From contig MOWL01000001.1 of NCBI GenBank assembly GCA_002110485.1, forward strand, positions 1,364,001 through 1,428,000: 64,000 nucleotides of DNA, given 5' to 3'. Below are positions 1-11,397 of this stretch, in pieces (positions within the stretch are counted from its first letter, which is position 1; each line of letters opens with the position of its first letter). Origin of the DNA: Emergomyces orientalis (taxonomy: Eukaryota > Ascomycota > Eurotiomycetes > Onygenales > Ajellomycetaceae). The position numbers were made by a program, and so were the translations under genes. The notes under the pieces were generated by a model. The model saw only the letters and a program-made list of their open reading frames with translations, ran no database searches and had not been told where the DNA came from.

Positions 1-234
1 GCTTCTGATTCTCAATTCCCCGTTTCAAGTTGCTTTCTTTCTGTTCCCTTCTTGAAACAGCCGCTACACCCACTTGCATGGTATCAGTAACTGGATGATC
101 TCGGGATGTCATATTCGCCCATTTATCGTTCTCGGTTTCCCAAAATGTTTGAATAAATTGGTTCAACTTTTGGTTCGTTATTTTTGTGCCTTTACCCCTT
201 TGCTAGGGATGAGTTTATGCTCACAGGGTTGTTA

Positions 235-595
235 AATTGCTTTTGGAATTCTTTCCCCCCCAAACCGTTGCACAACACCCAAGACATCAATGGCTATATT
301 TGCATATCTCCTGATTGTGTTGGCGTTCAGCGCTACCCGATGTACGGTAAAATTCCGGATCTGTCGAATCTCCTGTAATTTGGTACAGAAGGACTCTCGC
401 TCCTGCGCAGAGATACCATGACCGTCGAAAGTAGGGTTTGTCATGGAAGCAAAAATGTTCAGTGATTTTTTCAGAGAGACGATTCAGCTCTGCAGCTTCA
501 GGACACGACCATCGGCATTCACTTAAAAGTTGTGGCGCATTTGTCCTGCAAAAATGATAGAGGAAGTTCGATATCTTGCAGGACCATACCTGCAC
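235..595 (-). pseudogene. Fragment with an RNxxxH (HEPN-like) motif
   Basis: Two overlapping minus-strand frames carry protein-like sequence. The better one (ATG at 444, reading down to about 232) contains an RNFTVH segment followed by a regular helix-like stretch ending GVVQRFGGE. R-N-x3-H is the signature of HEPN RNase and nucleotide-binding folds, and similar segments occur in uncharacterised fungal proteins. The upstream part lies in another frame and is closed by a stop, so this is either one exon of a spliced gene or a decayed remnant. It sits just downstream of the HNH-like gene on the same strand. I cannot name a product, and the HEPN reading rests on one short motif. Confidence 0.25.
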
Positions 596-600
596 AGGGG

Positions 601-1800
601 CTAAGCATAGGCATCAACCACGCCATCTGGCCAACCACCCAATCTCAACTTCACCATACGGCCCAGTTCTGTGGACCCATCCTCTTGTATACCCGTCTCC
701 TCCATATCCCGGAGAATATTGTCGATATATTCTCCCGCCTCAGAAAGGTGAAGAATATGAGCAATGGCGCGGTGTAGGGCGAGGAGCCGAGGTGAAGGGG
801 GGTCTATTGATTGGTCATCTGTGAGATAGAGTGTGCGAGTGACAGGGATATCTTGTAAGATTCCCGGAGGAAGAAAAGTATCAATTCGGTAGGTGTGCTC
901 CTGGCCCGGAACAGGTTCAAAAAAAACTTTAAAAGTTACCGAAATGGGCATGGAGATCGTGAGTAAAACTCATAGCATTAAATGGCCGGTCAATATTGAC
1001 GCCATCGACTAGGTGTGAAACATCGCAGTCAAACATGTTAAGAATCATGAGGGCGGCTTTCTTGGAATCATCATAACCATGTATTTAGCCATTAAGCCAA
1101 CAGAAGGATTCTTTTTGACAAGGTAGCTTACTAATTGAGAATCTGCATTTGCCTGTGTCAGGGAATGTGGAAGTATATGGGCCACTTCTAAAATCGTAGA
1201 TAACTGTCCCTGGAATGGGTTCCCTTCATCATCTTGGGCATCATGACCATATTCTGTCAGACGAACTATTGCTTCTTTCTGATCAAATTTGCGAGAGATC
1301 ACGCAACGATGATGGTCACGGATGAGGCAAGAACCTCGAAGGACCGATATTCGGTCTGGCGTTCCAGTAAATTCATGTCTTCCTTGTATACTTTGAATTG
1401 CTGAGAGGTGTGTAGGGGAGGGCTGTGGAGTGTGGTGGCTGGATGCTTTGACTATAAAAAGGTTAGCAGACACGAAGGGATTAACAGGGCAGTGGGACAG
1501 ACGTGGCAGAAAGAAATTATCTATCAGGAGGTCTGCAAAAGTGGCCAAGTTTGGGCCAACCTGATTCTCCAGTTTCTCATCATCGAAGTCGATATTTTCC
1601 TCAACGTCTACCTTCATAGATTGGAAGAAGGCCCGTAGAAAGGTATCTCGCGATAACTCAGAGCGCGAATATTCATATGTACAGCGAAGGAGTAAAGTGC
1701 GCCTGTATCCATGCCTTCTGCTGTTATCCACAGCGTTGAAATGGTTAATAATATCGTAAAATCTGCGCTGAGCCCGGGCGCGTTGATCCGGTGCGAAGGG
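601..1800 (-). pseudogene. HNH-endonuclease-domain protein with a frame break
   Basis: The minus strand encodes a fungal protein with an HNH_2-type nuclease domain. An N-terminal helical part (from about 1790) leads to RGSCLIRDHHRCVIS, then LEVAHILPHSL (first H), RPFNAM (N) and THDLHAHFG (last H). An intron at 1061-1131 (donor gtaagc, acceptor ccaag) joins ADSQL to KAALMILNMFD in frame. At 931-934 one extra base shifts the frame: HAHFGNF continues as KVFFEPVPG only after dropping a base. Downstream reading then runs open to a stop at 601-603. The true start is not visible; an 11-base G run at 1805-1815 and a stop just upstream suggest a missing first exon. Such proteins are common, expanded and mostly uncharacterised in filamentous fungi. 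It could be a pseudogene or a real gene with a sequencing error. Confidence 0.6.
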
Positions 1801-3009
1801 TTGAGGGGGGGGGGGAAATTGATGATGCCCTTAAGGGATGACTGATGGCGATGCTTGGAATGTACAGGGGCCATTGCTTTGTATGTTGCTGCAAGAAAGG
1901 AATAAGAATCGCAGGCCTCTTGAGAAATATATATATATATATGCTGCAAATATATAAGGTACGAAGGGGCAGATTACCAAACCACACTTCCTTGCTGAGT
2001 CATCAGGTTTCTTGTTTAAATCACATGATGTTGGATGTCTGTCATAGAGTGCATCATATAGAACTACCTAGCTAGCTAAGATATATATGTGTGTGTGGGG
2101 CATGTGACTAGGGTAGCCCTAGTATTACCTAACAGTCTGAGTGGTTGTATTGGCAGCTATATATGCTGTGTGCAGGGCGCTAGTCCGTAATAGGAAGCCC
2201 ACGGCTCCCACAGATATGGCCAGTGTCAAATAATAGCGAGCTTCCCTCGAAAAATAAATAATGACCAACCAATCTTGATCTAGCTGCCAGCCATAGTAAA
2301 CTCGACACCCGGCTATTCAACGTCAATTTCCAAGCTTTCGGCCCGAAGACTCCATTGCAATCTAATCTGATGCTACATATACTTATGCCTATGCGCACTG
2401 CTGCTAGTGAGCAAAACAAAATAAAATAAAATTCGAGTGATCAGAACGAAACACCCGAACCTTGGTATGCTGATTGCTGATGCGACAAAAGCTGCCCTGG
2501 TGCTTGAAGCCTTGAGCCAAGGAAAAATATGGTACATTACATTGTATCCACAGGTCCCAGCTGTGGCCATATTATGGGCTCCGAATCGTCCCTAGATTAT
2601 TTAGTCTACACTCCGGATCGTAGACGGATGGATGTGAGTGATGTGCTGATGTTTTTGAGTTAAAGGGTTGGCGCCTGGAATGGCAGCTATGTAGAGTATG
2701 ATTTTGGGGTTTTGAGCTTCTTTTTCATAAATTTAATGAAGTTTTATGGGTGTCGTAATATTATTATTATTATATGTTATTGACGACGTTTCTTGAGGTT
2801 GACTTATCCCTGGCCTCTGCAGGAACTTTCTGGGGTATTCTGTTTATGATAATGCTGAATGATGTGGTGCTGTTCTAATGAAAATATGAAAAAATTATGT
2901 ATACCGCGACTTGCTGAAACCCACAATCCATGGATGTAACATTATTTACGTCAGCATTTATTTATTTATTTCTTATTCTAGTCTTCTCCTGTTCTATATA
3001 GCTAAATAA

Positions 3010-3071
3010 GGGGTTTGTTCAGTCTCGAACCCTCCCCCTCGTTCCCCTGGGAGCAAGCACTGAACAACCCC
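3010..3071. repeat. Inverted repeat, 13-14 bp arms
   Basis: GGGGTTTGTTCAGT at 3010-3023 is matched, apart from one extra T, by the reverse complement of ACTGAACAACCCC at 3059-3071. The loop is about 35 bases. It could form a hairpin; no function is evident. Confidence 0.6.
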
Positions 3072-3220
3072 CCCCCGCCTCGGGGGTTTCGCCAACTACA
3101 AATCAAAATATCCGAAAATGAAGCGTGAAACCGCAATTGAATTTATCTACGGAGTATTCAAATCCTCATTAGGACTAGAGACAAACCACCAAAACAAAAT
3201 TTCGACGTTTGACGCTCGCT

Positions 3221-3271
3221 CAGCACAACAAACAACTCGTTGTAGGGTTGTTTGTGTATGACTGAGTGCTG
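3221..3271. repeat. Interrupted inverted repeat
   Basis: CAGCAC at 3221-3226 pairs with GTGCTG at 3266-3271. Inside that, ACAAACAAC (3228-3236) pairs with GTTGTTTGT (3247-3255). This is a second potential hairpin about 150 bases after the first; it could be the remnant of a small inverted-repeat element. Confidence 0.5.
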
Positions 3272-4990
3272 CACTGATTAAAAAATAAAAAATAAAAATA
3301 ATTGCATGAATAAGCATTTTATCCCAGTGAGGTCATTGATCGGGACAGTTATATCCACGGCGTTTATCTGTATCTAATTATAACAATTTTACCTACATGG
3401 AGGGTTTTTCATTTTCCTTAATTCCTTTTTGGGGCTCGAAGAGAGGGGTATGTAAAACAAACCCCTGGAAAATGTGAAAATGCTCGGGATCCCGTTCCTT
3501 CTGGAGGGGTCAGAGCTTTTTGATAGTGATGATAGGATGACGTCTCGTCAACTGTGTGAGATATCCGACTCAAGGCGTGGTATCATCGTAACAGTTTTAA
3601 TGCCAGGGAGAGGATATGCATGAAAAAAAGTTTAAACTCGTCTAGCACTCGACGTATTGTCTTCGAGAATCAAGTAGGAAACGCTCACCACTGGAGGAAG
3701 AGATCGGGATTTGGAACCCTCCCCTGCTTGTTAAAGTGTGATTCCCAGCGCTGGTTGGCTTGTGGCTGGCTGGTGGAAGCTAAACTGTCACAAGTAGTAA
3801 CCTGAGGCGGCGTGTCTTGAGATCTCGAGGAACAAGTATTACTACACATCAGGGAAAGACGGGTTGAAAAGCTTTGAAATTATTACCTGTTCAGTGTCGG
3901 ACACTGCTACCGCTGTGGATGACGGATGAAACGATGCATCGTTATATCAGTAGCACAAATTATACAGAGCGCAGTGAGATAATTCATGTAGTGGCACTCA
4001 GCAAGAGTGTATTGTTAAGTAAACTTTGCTACTGTTAGGAAGAAACGAGCAATCAGTCTCCATCTCAGATCAGATGTCGGGCCAAATGCAATCGAAGAAA
4101 CCAGGGCATGTTTGCTCGAAGGGTTCACATTGGCGCCTCAACCCCTTTCTTCACACATAAAGACATTCAGGGAAGGGTGATTCCGATCCTTAAGTCCTTG
4201 GAATCGGCAAGGGGGGTTGGGAACGTGTTTGTCCATCACACTCATCCATGCGCACACCGCTTCTCTTATTGGGGATGTTGAGGGATGTTCGAGCAGAACG
4301 CTGTGTGAAGACATCATTGATGGGACGGCAGAGGAGGAGTACGCTGTGTCGTAGTTGGTTCGCCTGTGGCCACAGCACACCTGAAGGCGGTGATCTACAT
4401 AGTAGACTTTTCAGAGGGCGGATTCAACAAATAGCTTTATCATGCGTAACTACCCCGCAGCCTGCTTATTGATGTCATGCCAGGGAGAAGAATCAAGGCT
4501 ATTCCAGAAGAAGGCTAGGTTGAAGGAAAAAGAAGAAAAAACTCAATCATTGTCACCACCCGTCGGTCACTTCCTACTTTGGGCCAACGTTAGGGTTTGT
4601 ACCAATGCAGAAGGTTATGCAACCGTGCACAAGCAGCACACACGAGGTTGGGTGAGGTTGGCCTCTGATAGACGGGACCAAGAACCCTAAGGGTGACAAA
4701 TGCACGATGTGTGTGATCTCGATGTGCCGTCATGCATTGGCTGGGCGCTTCCGCTGGCGTCGGCTGGGGTATATTGGGCACGATTGGCTGGCGTAGGGAG
4801 TGTTGGGCTGGTTGCTGGCTTCAACTTTCCAAGGCTGAGGCCAGCACCCATGGAGTATCCCAGGAATCCCAACTGTTGTTGCTGGGGCAAGCATCAGCCA
4901 ACCACCACTGTTTTGCCCCTCTGCCCCCTCCGGCCTCCTTTGGCCCCCTGGTTCCAACTCCCTTGCATCAGCGACTGGCGCCCCGGGGTC

Positions 4991-4997
4991 TATATAG
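4991..4997 (+). promoter_or_regulatory. Candidate TATA box
   Basis: TATATAG lies in GC-rich flanks and is followed by a long CT-rich tract, the usual layout of a strong fungal promoter. It would give a 5' leader of roughly 430 bases for the gene starting at 5464. Confidence 0.45.
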
Positions 4998-5463
4998 CCG
5001 CTGTGGTTTCCCTCATTCTTCCTATTATTCTGCCCTCCTGTTTCTATTTCTCACTTTTCTTTGCTGCAGTCTCCGTTTCAAATTTCAACCTCTCCCCCTT
5101 TCATTCCTCTTTATTTCCTCTCTATTTATTTTCTAATTTGCACTGATTGGCTGGCCCAATCATATCTCCTGTCAAATATCTATTTTTATCCTTCACCGAT
5201 GCACCTCGTTGCATCGTCCAATCCACAGTTATTTTCAGTAATAAACTGCGTTGACCTAATTTATTATTCGGTTTTTGTCTCGTGGCCGCGCCAGAGTTGA
5301 CGACGAATTTTCTGCCCCCAACCAACATTGAAGAAAGGAAGAAAATATATTATTATATCTGTCCTCTGCTCGACCAGCCGCTGCCGACAGTTCTATCTAT
5401 CTCGTATAATCTTTTATTGCTCACCAACGAATCTCTCTTAAACACCTATATAAAGTATATAAA

Positions 5464-5901
5464 ATGTACGCTGCACGCGCCGCTAAGCCCAAGCTCTCTC
5501 TGAGCATCGCTGCCGCCTCGACCAACAACACATCCCGCCCTGTCCTATCCCTCAAATCCCCAGTTGCCATGTCCATGTCCATGCCTCCCCGGACACCGCT
5601 ATCCCCATCTCCTCTGAGCCCAACTGCTCGCAACACAAAGCTCAACCAACGAGGCTTCTCAACCATGCAACAACAAGCTACCTTTGCATATGCCAACCCG
5701 GCCTCGTCGAAAAGCATCCTCAAGAAAAACAACAGCTGCTCCAACTCCAGCTCCCCGAGCAGCGGCGCTTCTTCCAAGCGAATCCAGTTCATCTGCGAGC
5801 CTACTGTCCACTGTGTCACCCCTATTGAGAACGCAGAAGACTATTACGGTGGTTACGTGAAGATGTCCAGAGACGAGCGACGCTGGCTGCTCCGCTCTTA
5901 A
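5464..5901 (+). CDS. Small disordered protein with an RVxF-like motif
   Basis: A single-exon gene of 145 codons with fungal codon use. I do not recognise a named family. The first two thirds are rich in Ser, Pro, Ala and Asn and look disordered, with several S/T-P sites (TPLSPSPLSP). The C-terminal third appears structured: SKSILKK, then KRIQF at residues 105-109, then VHCVTPIENAEDYYGGYVKM and a terminal RDERRWLLRS. KRIQF fits the [KR]x(0-1)[VI]x[FW] docking motif for protein phosphatase 1, so a PP1 regulator is possible, but that is inference from a short motif. A TATA box at 4991 and a long pyrimidine-rich leader suggest strong expression. The ATG at 5464 is the first in frame and follows TATATAAA-like leader sequence closely. 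Confidence 0.75.
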   Translation: MYAARAAKPKLSLSIAAASTNNTSRPVLSLKSPVAMSMSMPPRTPLSPSPLSPTARNTKLNQRGFSTMQQQATFAYANPASSKSILKKNNSCSNSSSPSSGASSKRIQFICEPTVHCVTPIENAEDYYGGYVKMSRDERRWLLRS

Positions 5902-7042
5902 AAAAATGAAGAAACGACTCAAGTTGGAAAAAATGAAAAAATGGCAGAGATGGTACTACATTTGGAAATCGAATGATTTCTATATAAGATTTCATCCAGC
6001 GATATTTTTTTTGTTTCCCCCTTCCTCTCCTTTCTATGAAAGGGGAAAAGTCCTATTCGCCCACTCGTTTCTTCTCTTCTTTGAGTGTGCGCCCGACATA
6101 GCGACTTGTGCCGCTGGAAAATCATCTGCTCAGATTTGGAACCCTTTCCACACCAAGGGTCACTCGTTCGATTTAAACCCACAGAACCCACTCCATCATA
6201 GGACTCGATACTTCACCAACCGCGAGCAGCAGCTGCAGGATTACCACAGGATTTGCGCCCGGGGAGGAGGAGGAGGCGAGGGATGTTTCCATTTTTTTGA
6301 TATGCAGGGGTAGTAGTACCGTAGTAGTATAGAGGGTGGGTGGTGGCCGGAAACATGTTGTATTTTGTGACGTGAAGAGAAGAAGAAAAGGAAACTTAAT
6401 GGCTGTACACTTTTTCGGATATATATCAAGATTTATGCCCTTTAAATTTATTTGACGATTTTACAAAATTTTGTTCGCGTTTTGGTTTTAGCTCATTTAT
6501 TTAATCATTTATAGGCTACTTTTTCTTAACAGATATAATAATTTAGTATTACTAATATTGTTTATTCTTTTCGTCCATAATCGGTCTCATGCTGTGGGAT
6601 GGTTGAACTCTCTATTGTGGGAGGGAGGAGCTAATTAATCTATATAGGTCGTGTCACGTGCGCGCTGCCAAGGGCGACCCGCCGGGCAGCTTAGGCATAC
6701 GCCCAACACATGCTCATTTCGTCATTGGTTCCTTTTCTAAGTAATATATGGGGGAAAATAAATTATTCTCACATACATTATACTATATATATAACATCAT
6801 TTCATCATTACAGGGGGCAGTGAGACAGATATATGCTCAGCAATGCCTTGGTGAAATATTAGACCGCCTCAAGATTTCTCACCACAATAACTGTAGTTAT
6901 AAAATACATAGTATTATCTGTGCATGTAAATAGTGATAATAAGCTCATATGATAATAGTTATAAGTAAATAGCAAAAGACATATAGAGAAGTGAAGATAG
7001 CAAAAAGATTCAGAGAAGTGAAGCTGTATCACTGTTGTATTC
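5902..7042. other. Intergenic region
   Basis: It contains the probable 3' UTR of the upstream gene, a CACGTG box at 6655-6660, and AT-rich DNA towards 7.0 kb. I see no supported coding sequence. Confidence 0.5.
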
Positions 7043-8150
7043 TCAGTGTTGAAACATCTGATTTGCTTTATTGATAAAATTCTTCAGATCAGGGTCATCT
7101 TCAAGGCGTCTCACACAATACCCACCGCGGGGAATAGGCGATAACTGGCGCTCATACCTGTCCCGATAAATATTCAGGTTCAGAAAAGCATAGTTTGAGT
7201 TTAGCTTTCTAGCGCCTGGCGAGCAGATAAATGGTAGAATGAAATTATCATTCTTCTGTTGACTTGCCAAAGCGGAGAACTGTTCGATCTGATGATCTAC
7301 AAGTTGAAACATATCTGCTGGATAGGGAGGATGCACGTAGGCGGCGTAACACTGCGACGCAAACGCCGATTTCGGCGCAGAGTCAGTAAGTGAGGGTTTT
7401 CTTGCTTGGGAGAGCAATGTTTTGACCTAGCGGCACTGACGTTTCTTGCTCCTTCATCAGAACCCCTATCAAAGACAACAACCCCACCAAATATATGAGC
7501 TTCAGCCCAGTATCCAACCACATCACATACGCCTCTCGGGTAAATATTCCTTCTGAGATAGCACATTGTGGACAGTGATATGGGGCCTTGTTGTTGCTGT
7601 TGGGAACTAGGCTCATTTACTCGTTCCAGGCGAGGTTCTCCGTCCGGATGAAAGTGGTGAAACAGGGTTGCCGGCAAATCATGAACTGCAACCGCAACCA
7701 ACTCCAGAAGATGCAGGTTAAAGGTATGCGAGTAGAGTGGGGCCATCTGATATAACTCAGCCGTCTTCATAATAAATCAGCATAATAGACTTCAAACAGT
7801 AGAAATGAAAATATAAAGTGTACGGACTCTTGCGTTCAAGTTCAGACTATCAAACAGCTCAGAGGAGCTACAAAATTGGTCAAAAAGCAATCGGGACCGT
7901 TGAGAAGGTTCCATGCGTGACAGGAGCTCATAACGTCGAGTTATTGTTAACTCGTATGTTGATTTTATAGGCAAGCCGTCAATAACCTGAGCAAAAACAT
8001 CTTTCGTAGTTCTACTACATATAACAGTGGAAAGCACCCGCTTCAGAATGGCAGCCTTCGCGTGATCAAGATCTGCAAGCCTCAGTCGCGGTGGGTGTGA
8101 GAGCCATAGCGAGTAGAGAACATATATGATAAGGCGGCAATGCTATTAAA
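7043..8150 (-). CDS. Uncharacterised fungal protein, three exons visible
   Basis: Three minus-strand exons join in phase 0: about 8150-7828, 7764-7441 and 7351-7043. The introns are 7765-7827 (gtccgt...gaag, with a gctgat branch site) and 7352-7440 (gtcagt...cgcag, with ctgac). The protein starts within LYSLWLSHPPRLRL. It continues through KSTYELTITRRYELLSRM and a segment ELVAVAVHDLPATLFHHF. Then come CDVVGYWAEAHIFGGVVVFDRG and a C-terminal part with YVHPPYPADMFQLVDHQ. I recall similar unnamed proteins in Aspergillus relatives but know no function or domain name. The 5' end is unresolved: an in-frame stop at about 8149 looks like an intron acceptor (ttttaatag). Two unusual donors leave some doubt about full function. 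Confidence 0.55.
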
Positions 8151-8779
8151 ACTGAGTACTTAGTATTTCAAACTGAGAAAACTGAATCTGAGTGCGTGAC
8201 TTGTCTCTAGATACAATTTGTATAGAGTGGATCTGATGATGGAGTGATTAGAGAGGTTGAACGTGGTTGGTTGGTTATAATGATCTGGCTAGTGGCAACT
8301 ATCCATGGATGATACTGTTCGCAGGATGCCCTTAGTAGACCACGTGACCCGCACTCCTATGTGAGATCTGCGCCCGCTAGATAGTACAATCAACCAACCT
8401 TCCACCTCCATCAATTAGAACTGGCAAACCAAGAGTAAATGCAAAGCATTGCTCATCTTTGAGCATCCAAAACAACAAAATCAGAAAGATATCAATGAAC
8501 TGTAGTTCATGCCACTTACCATCACAGAAGATATCAAGTACCACCCATATCTACAACTGGCAATAAGATGAACGAACCTGCGACAAGCTGAACCGCCAGA
8601 AAAGACAACTCCAAAAGTTGCAATTTCAATCATGCAAGAACCCAACCTGTATCTTTTATAAATCCTGATCGCCCCATTCCTTTCCATCGTGATGTTCAAA
8701 TGTAGAACATAGAGCTTGCTAAGCTCAAGTAGATGTCTTGAAGCCAACAAGACCTTCTGGGGTTGTATATGTCCCGACT

Positions 8780-10480
8780 GTGGTAGACATTATGAGGTAA
8801 CAACGACCTCGCTTGCAGAGAAGATCTGCATAGTAGGCCAGCAGTTGACTGTGACAGCTGGCTTAGACTGTATTGACTTGAGCGCCTTTTGAATCTGAGG
8901 AAACTTGAAACTCAGAACTTCATGATACTGACTTTTAGAGACACCATCCCGGTAGATGATGATTCACTTAGATGGTGTTTTCTCTTTTTCAAGCTCTCAG
9001 CCTCTCCATGATCATTGCAACGAGATCCTGGACCATTTCCACCCGGTGTTCCTGTGTGCGAAGGCTTGCTGGCCATTGGCCTAGCAGGGTATCACTATTT
9101 GCAGCAACGCCAGCAATGCTTGGGGCATTGTAAATAGAGTCAGGGCTTGGGTGCGTGACGTCTATTCCAATATACATTGTCCCTGGGGGCAATTTCTCCA
9201 TTGGCTTGTCAAGTTGCTGGTTTCTCTCACCAAGCTTCAGGTTGATCTTCAAGGTTAAGTTGCTGAGAAACTCAATGCTGGTGTTCAGAGGCTTTTAGGT
9301 GACGCAAATTGTGTTGACCCCGTGTTTGAAATCACCCTAAAATTTGATGCAAGTGTACATTTCAGCATCTGAAGATGAAAGAATCATCATGAGAAAACTA
9401 ATATTCTTCTTGATCATTGCAAACTCACTGTTGACTTTTTTGTTGTTCTCTGTAGCACTAGAGTGGACTGTGAACTCATATTTACCAGCTCTTCTTGAGG
9501 AGATGATCAAGAAATTCTGTATTATTGCATGATCTTGACCACCTCTTTCATGAACTCTGTTGCCTTCTTGACTGAAGGAGCTAGAGCTTTATTGTTTGGT
9601 TTGGTGAGTAGAAAGCCAATCTTTCTAATGACAGAGTTCCAACTTTCAAATCTACCAGCTTCCTTGAAATTCCATGCTTCAGGTGCCTCAACACACTTTG
9701 AATCTCCATAATCAATTTTTGAAGCATTGAGAACGCGGCCCTCCACCACCAGCATGTTTGGGTTCACTGAAAGGCTGAAACATTCGTAACAAATACTAAT
9801 GTCAGCTTGTAATATAAAGATGTGAATATCATTTGCAATCTAAGGCTTACTGGCGCCTTTGGCCCAGTTCACAATATTATATCATTGACATTAGTGGCAG
9901 GAGAACGACAGGCAACATTGATCATTGCACTTGTCTACTCTAGAGAGCTTCTGGTGACATACTTGGCCTGGAAGTACCTTACATAGAGATGCAGGAATGA
10001 ACACTGCTCTGTCTCAATCTTCAATATTGACAACAAAATCAACCTTGTTAACCAAGACAACATGGGCTAAAAGAGTGGGTGTCATGTCAGCTCAGATAGA
10101 ACAAATCAATGAAATGAAAGCAAAGGATTCTTCGAACCTGTGAATAATTATTGTTCAATGCTCACTCGCTGCAGCTGGTTGGGCATTTTTCCCTACATGA
10201 AGGTGACATTCTCTGCTGTTTCACAAACCCCATTGACAATGCCAGACCCAAGACTGCCTTCACTTTGTTATATAACTGACCTTTTCTTGAGTATCTGATG
10301 TCAAGCCTGACCTTCTCAAGAAATCTATTGAGTAGATTGACTTTTTGAATTGTATCTAGAGACTGAAGTATCTGAAGAAAGAACTGCATTAACTCAGAAA
10401 GTGAACAATCACAATAGAATGCTGCAGAAGTGGCATTCAAGTTCAGCAGAGCATGCCTTGAGGAAGATCATGCTGAATGA
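8780..10480 (-). pseudogene. Argonaute (QDE-2/Piwi-domain) relic
   Basis: Colinear minus-strand pieces match an Argonaute protein in the right order. From 10465 to about 10250 is the linker before PAZ (LLNLNATSAAFY, then LEKVRLDIRY). From 9775 to 9525 is the PAZ-to-MID linker (FSLSVNPNMLVVEGRVL). From about 9400 to 8989 lie MID and Piwi (GVNTICVT, LKINLKLG, MYIGIDVTHPSPDS, then the SLRTQEHRVEMVQDL stretch). From 8963 on is IIIYRDGVSKSQYHEVL, with the YRDG aspartate. Piwi catalytic positions D (IDVTHP) and D (YRDG) are kept. The gene is broken: in-frame TAG at 9337-9339, TAA at 9295-9297 and TGA at 8989-8991. A one-base shift and a further TGA at 8964-8966 precede IIIYRDG. No recognisable N domain or Piwi C-terminus remains. 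It cannot make a functional slicer. Confidence 0.8.
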
Positions 10481-10565
10481 AAGAAACTCTGAATCACATT
10501 CAGTTCATCTCTCAAATCTGTTTTTGGCTGGAAGAGAAAATGCTTGCAATGCTGACACTTCAACA
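9330..10565. other. CpG-poor, TpG/CpA-rich island
   Basis: Roughly 9330-9735 and 10170-10565 hold essentially no CG dinucleotides although base composition is only moderately AT-rich. Both overlap the Argonaute relic. This resembles cytosine-directed mutation of duplicated DNA, and CpG depletion of repeats is known in Coccidioides. Confidence 0.6.
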
Positions 10566-11397
10566 GCCGCTTGAGATTGGCCATACTTTTGCACCATATA
10601 ATCTTCTTGTCTAAACAAGAAACCTGTCCAAACCTTCTACTGCTGCATTGATTGAAGTCGAAATTTCATTAGTGATACAAGTTAGAGTTCTGTTCATGTC
10701 CACTCTCCCAGTGATGGGAACGGGTCCAGAAATGGATTATCCACTGCAAAAGAGGATGCATTGGCGGCTGCATAGTGAGTGAATTACTGGGTGATTGAGC
10801 GACTAGAGAGTAAGTGAGGGTGAGTGAGAGTGAGTGAGAGAGCATGTTGCCAGAAGGAGATACCTGAAGGTACATGCAAATTTGTAAAAGCAGCAGCAGC
10901 GTGCTTCTCAATCTAGATCCTGTGGTCTGTGTGCCATGATGCTAAGATGGCCAAAAGCGCCCTCAAAACAGGCCATTTTCAGCTGTCAAGGCCCTTAAAG
11001 TCTGATACTGTATGGGATATGCTTTCGTATTTAGAATAAGGATTCTATTTCTATGATGCCTTCTCAAGCTTAGAGTTGTTTGGCAACTCCTGGGGGTTGC
11101 TTCTTTATGGCGCACCGACATTGTAGACCCAAATACCAGCACCTGGGACTGCATGTTAAACATCTCGGATTATTGCGGGGGCGCCCCATTACGAGTGGAG
11201 AGATGAATGCCGGACCTAGGCGTAAAAAGTATATAGAGGACCCATCGCCATTCTTTGGCTTTTGATTTTTGGTATTGAAAAAATAAGGAGAACAGTATAT
11301 AGATCCTGGTATATTTTTGGACACTATCACATCCCCAACCTCACCCCAGCCCAACCCACCCCAGCCAAGGGGCAACAAGGCAATTACATTATGTGAA

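Larger units (their letters stand above)
1990..4980. other. Long stretch without a supported gene
   Basis: Only short frames without codon bias or recognisable motifs occur here. It holds two hairpin-forming inverted repeats near 3.0 and 3.2 kb. Its last kilobase is pyrimidine-rich and probably forms the promoter of the gene at 5464. Confidence 0.5.

Noticed and set aside
4700..5146. Overlapping frames of 134 and 148 codons upstream of 5464
   Set aside because: They run through the TATA box and CT-rich leader, lack domain-like sequence, and are Trp/Cys/Pro-rich in the way of translated promoter DNA.
6655..6660. CACGTG as a bHLH (Pho4-like) target
   Set aside because: A single six-base site in a spacer is not enough to claim regulation.
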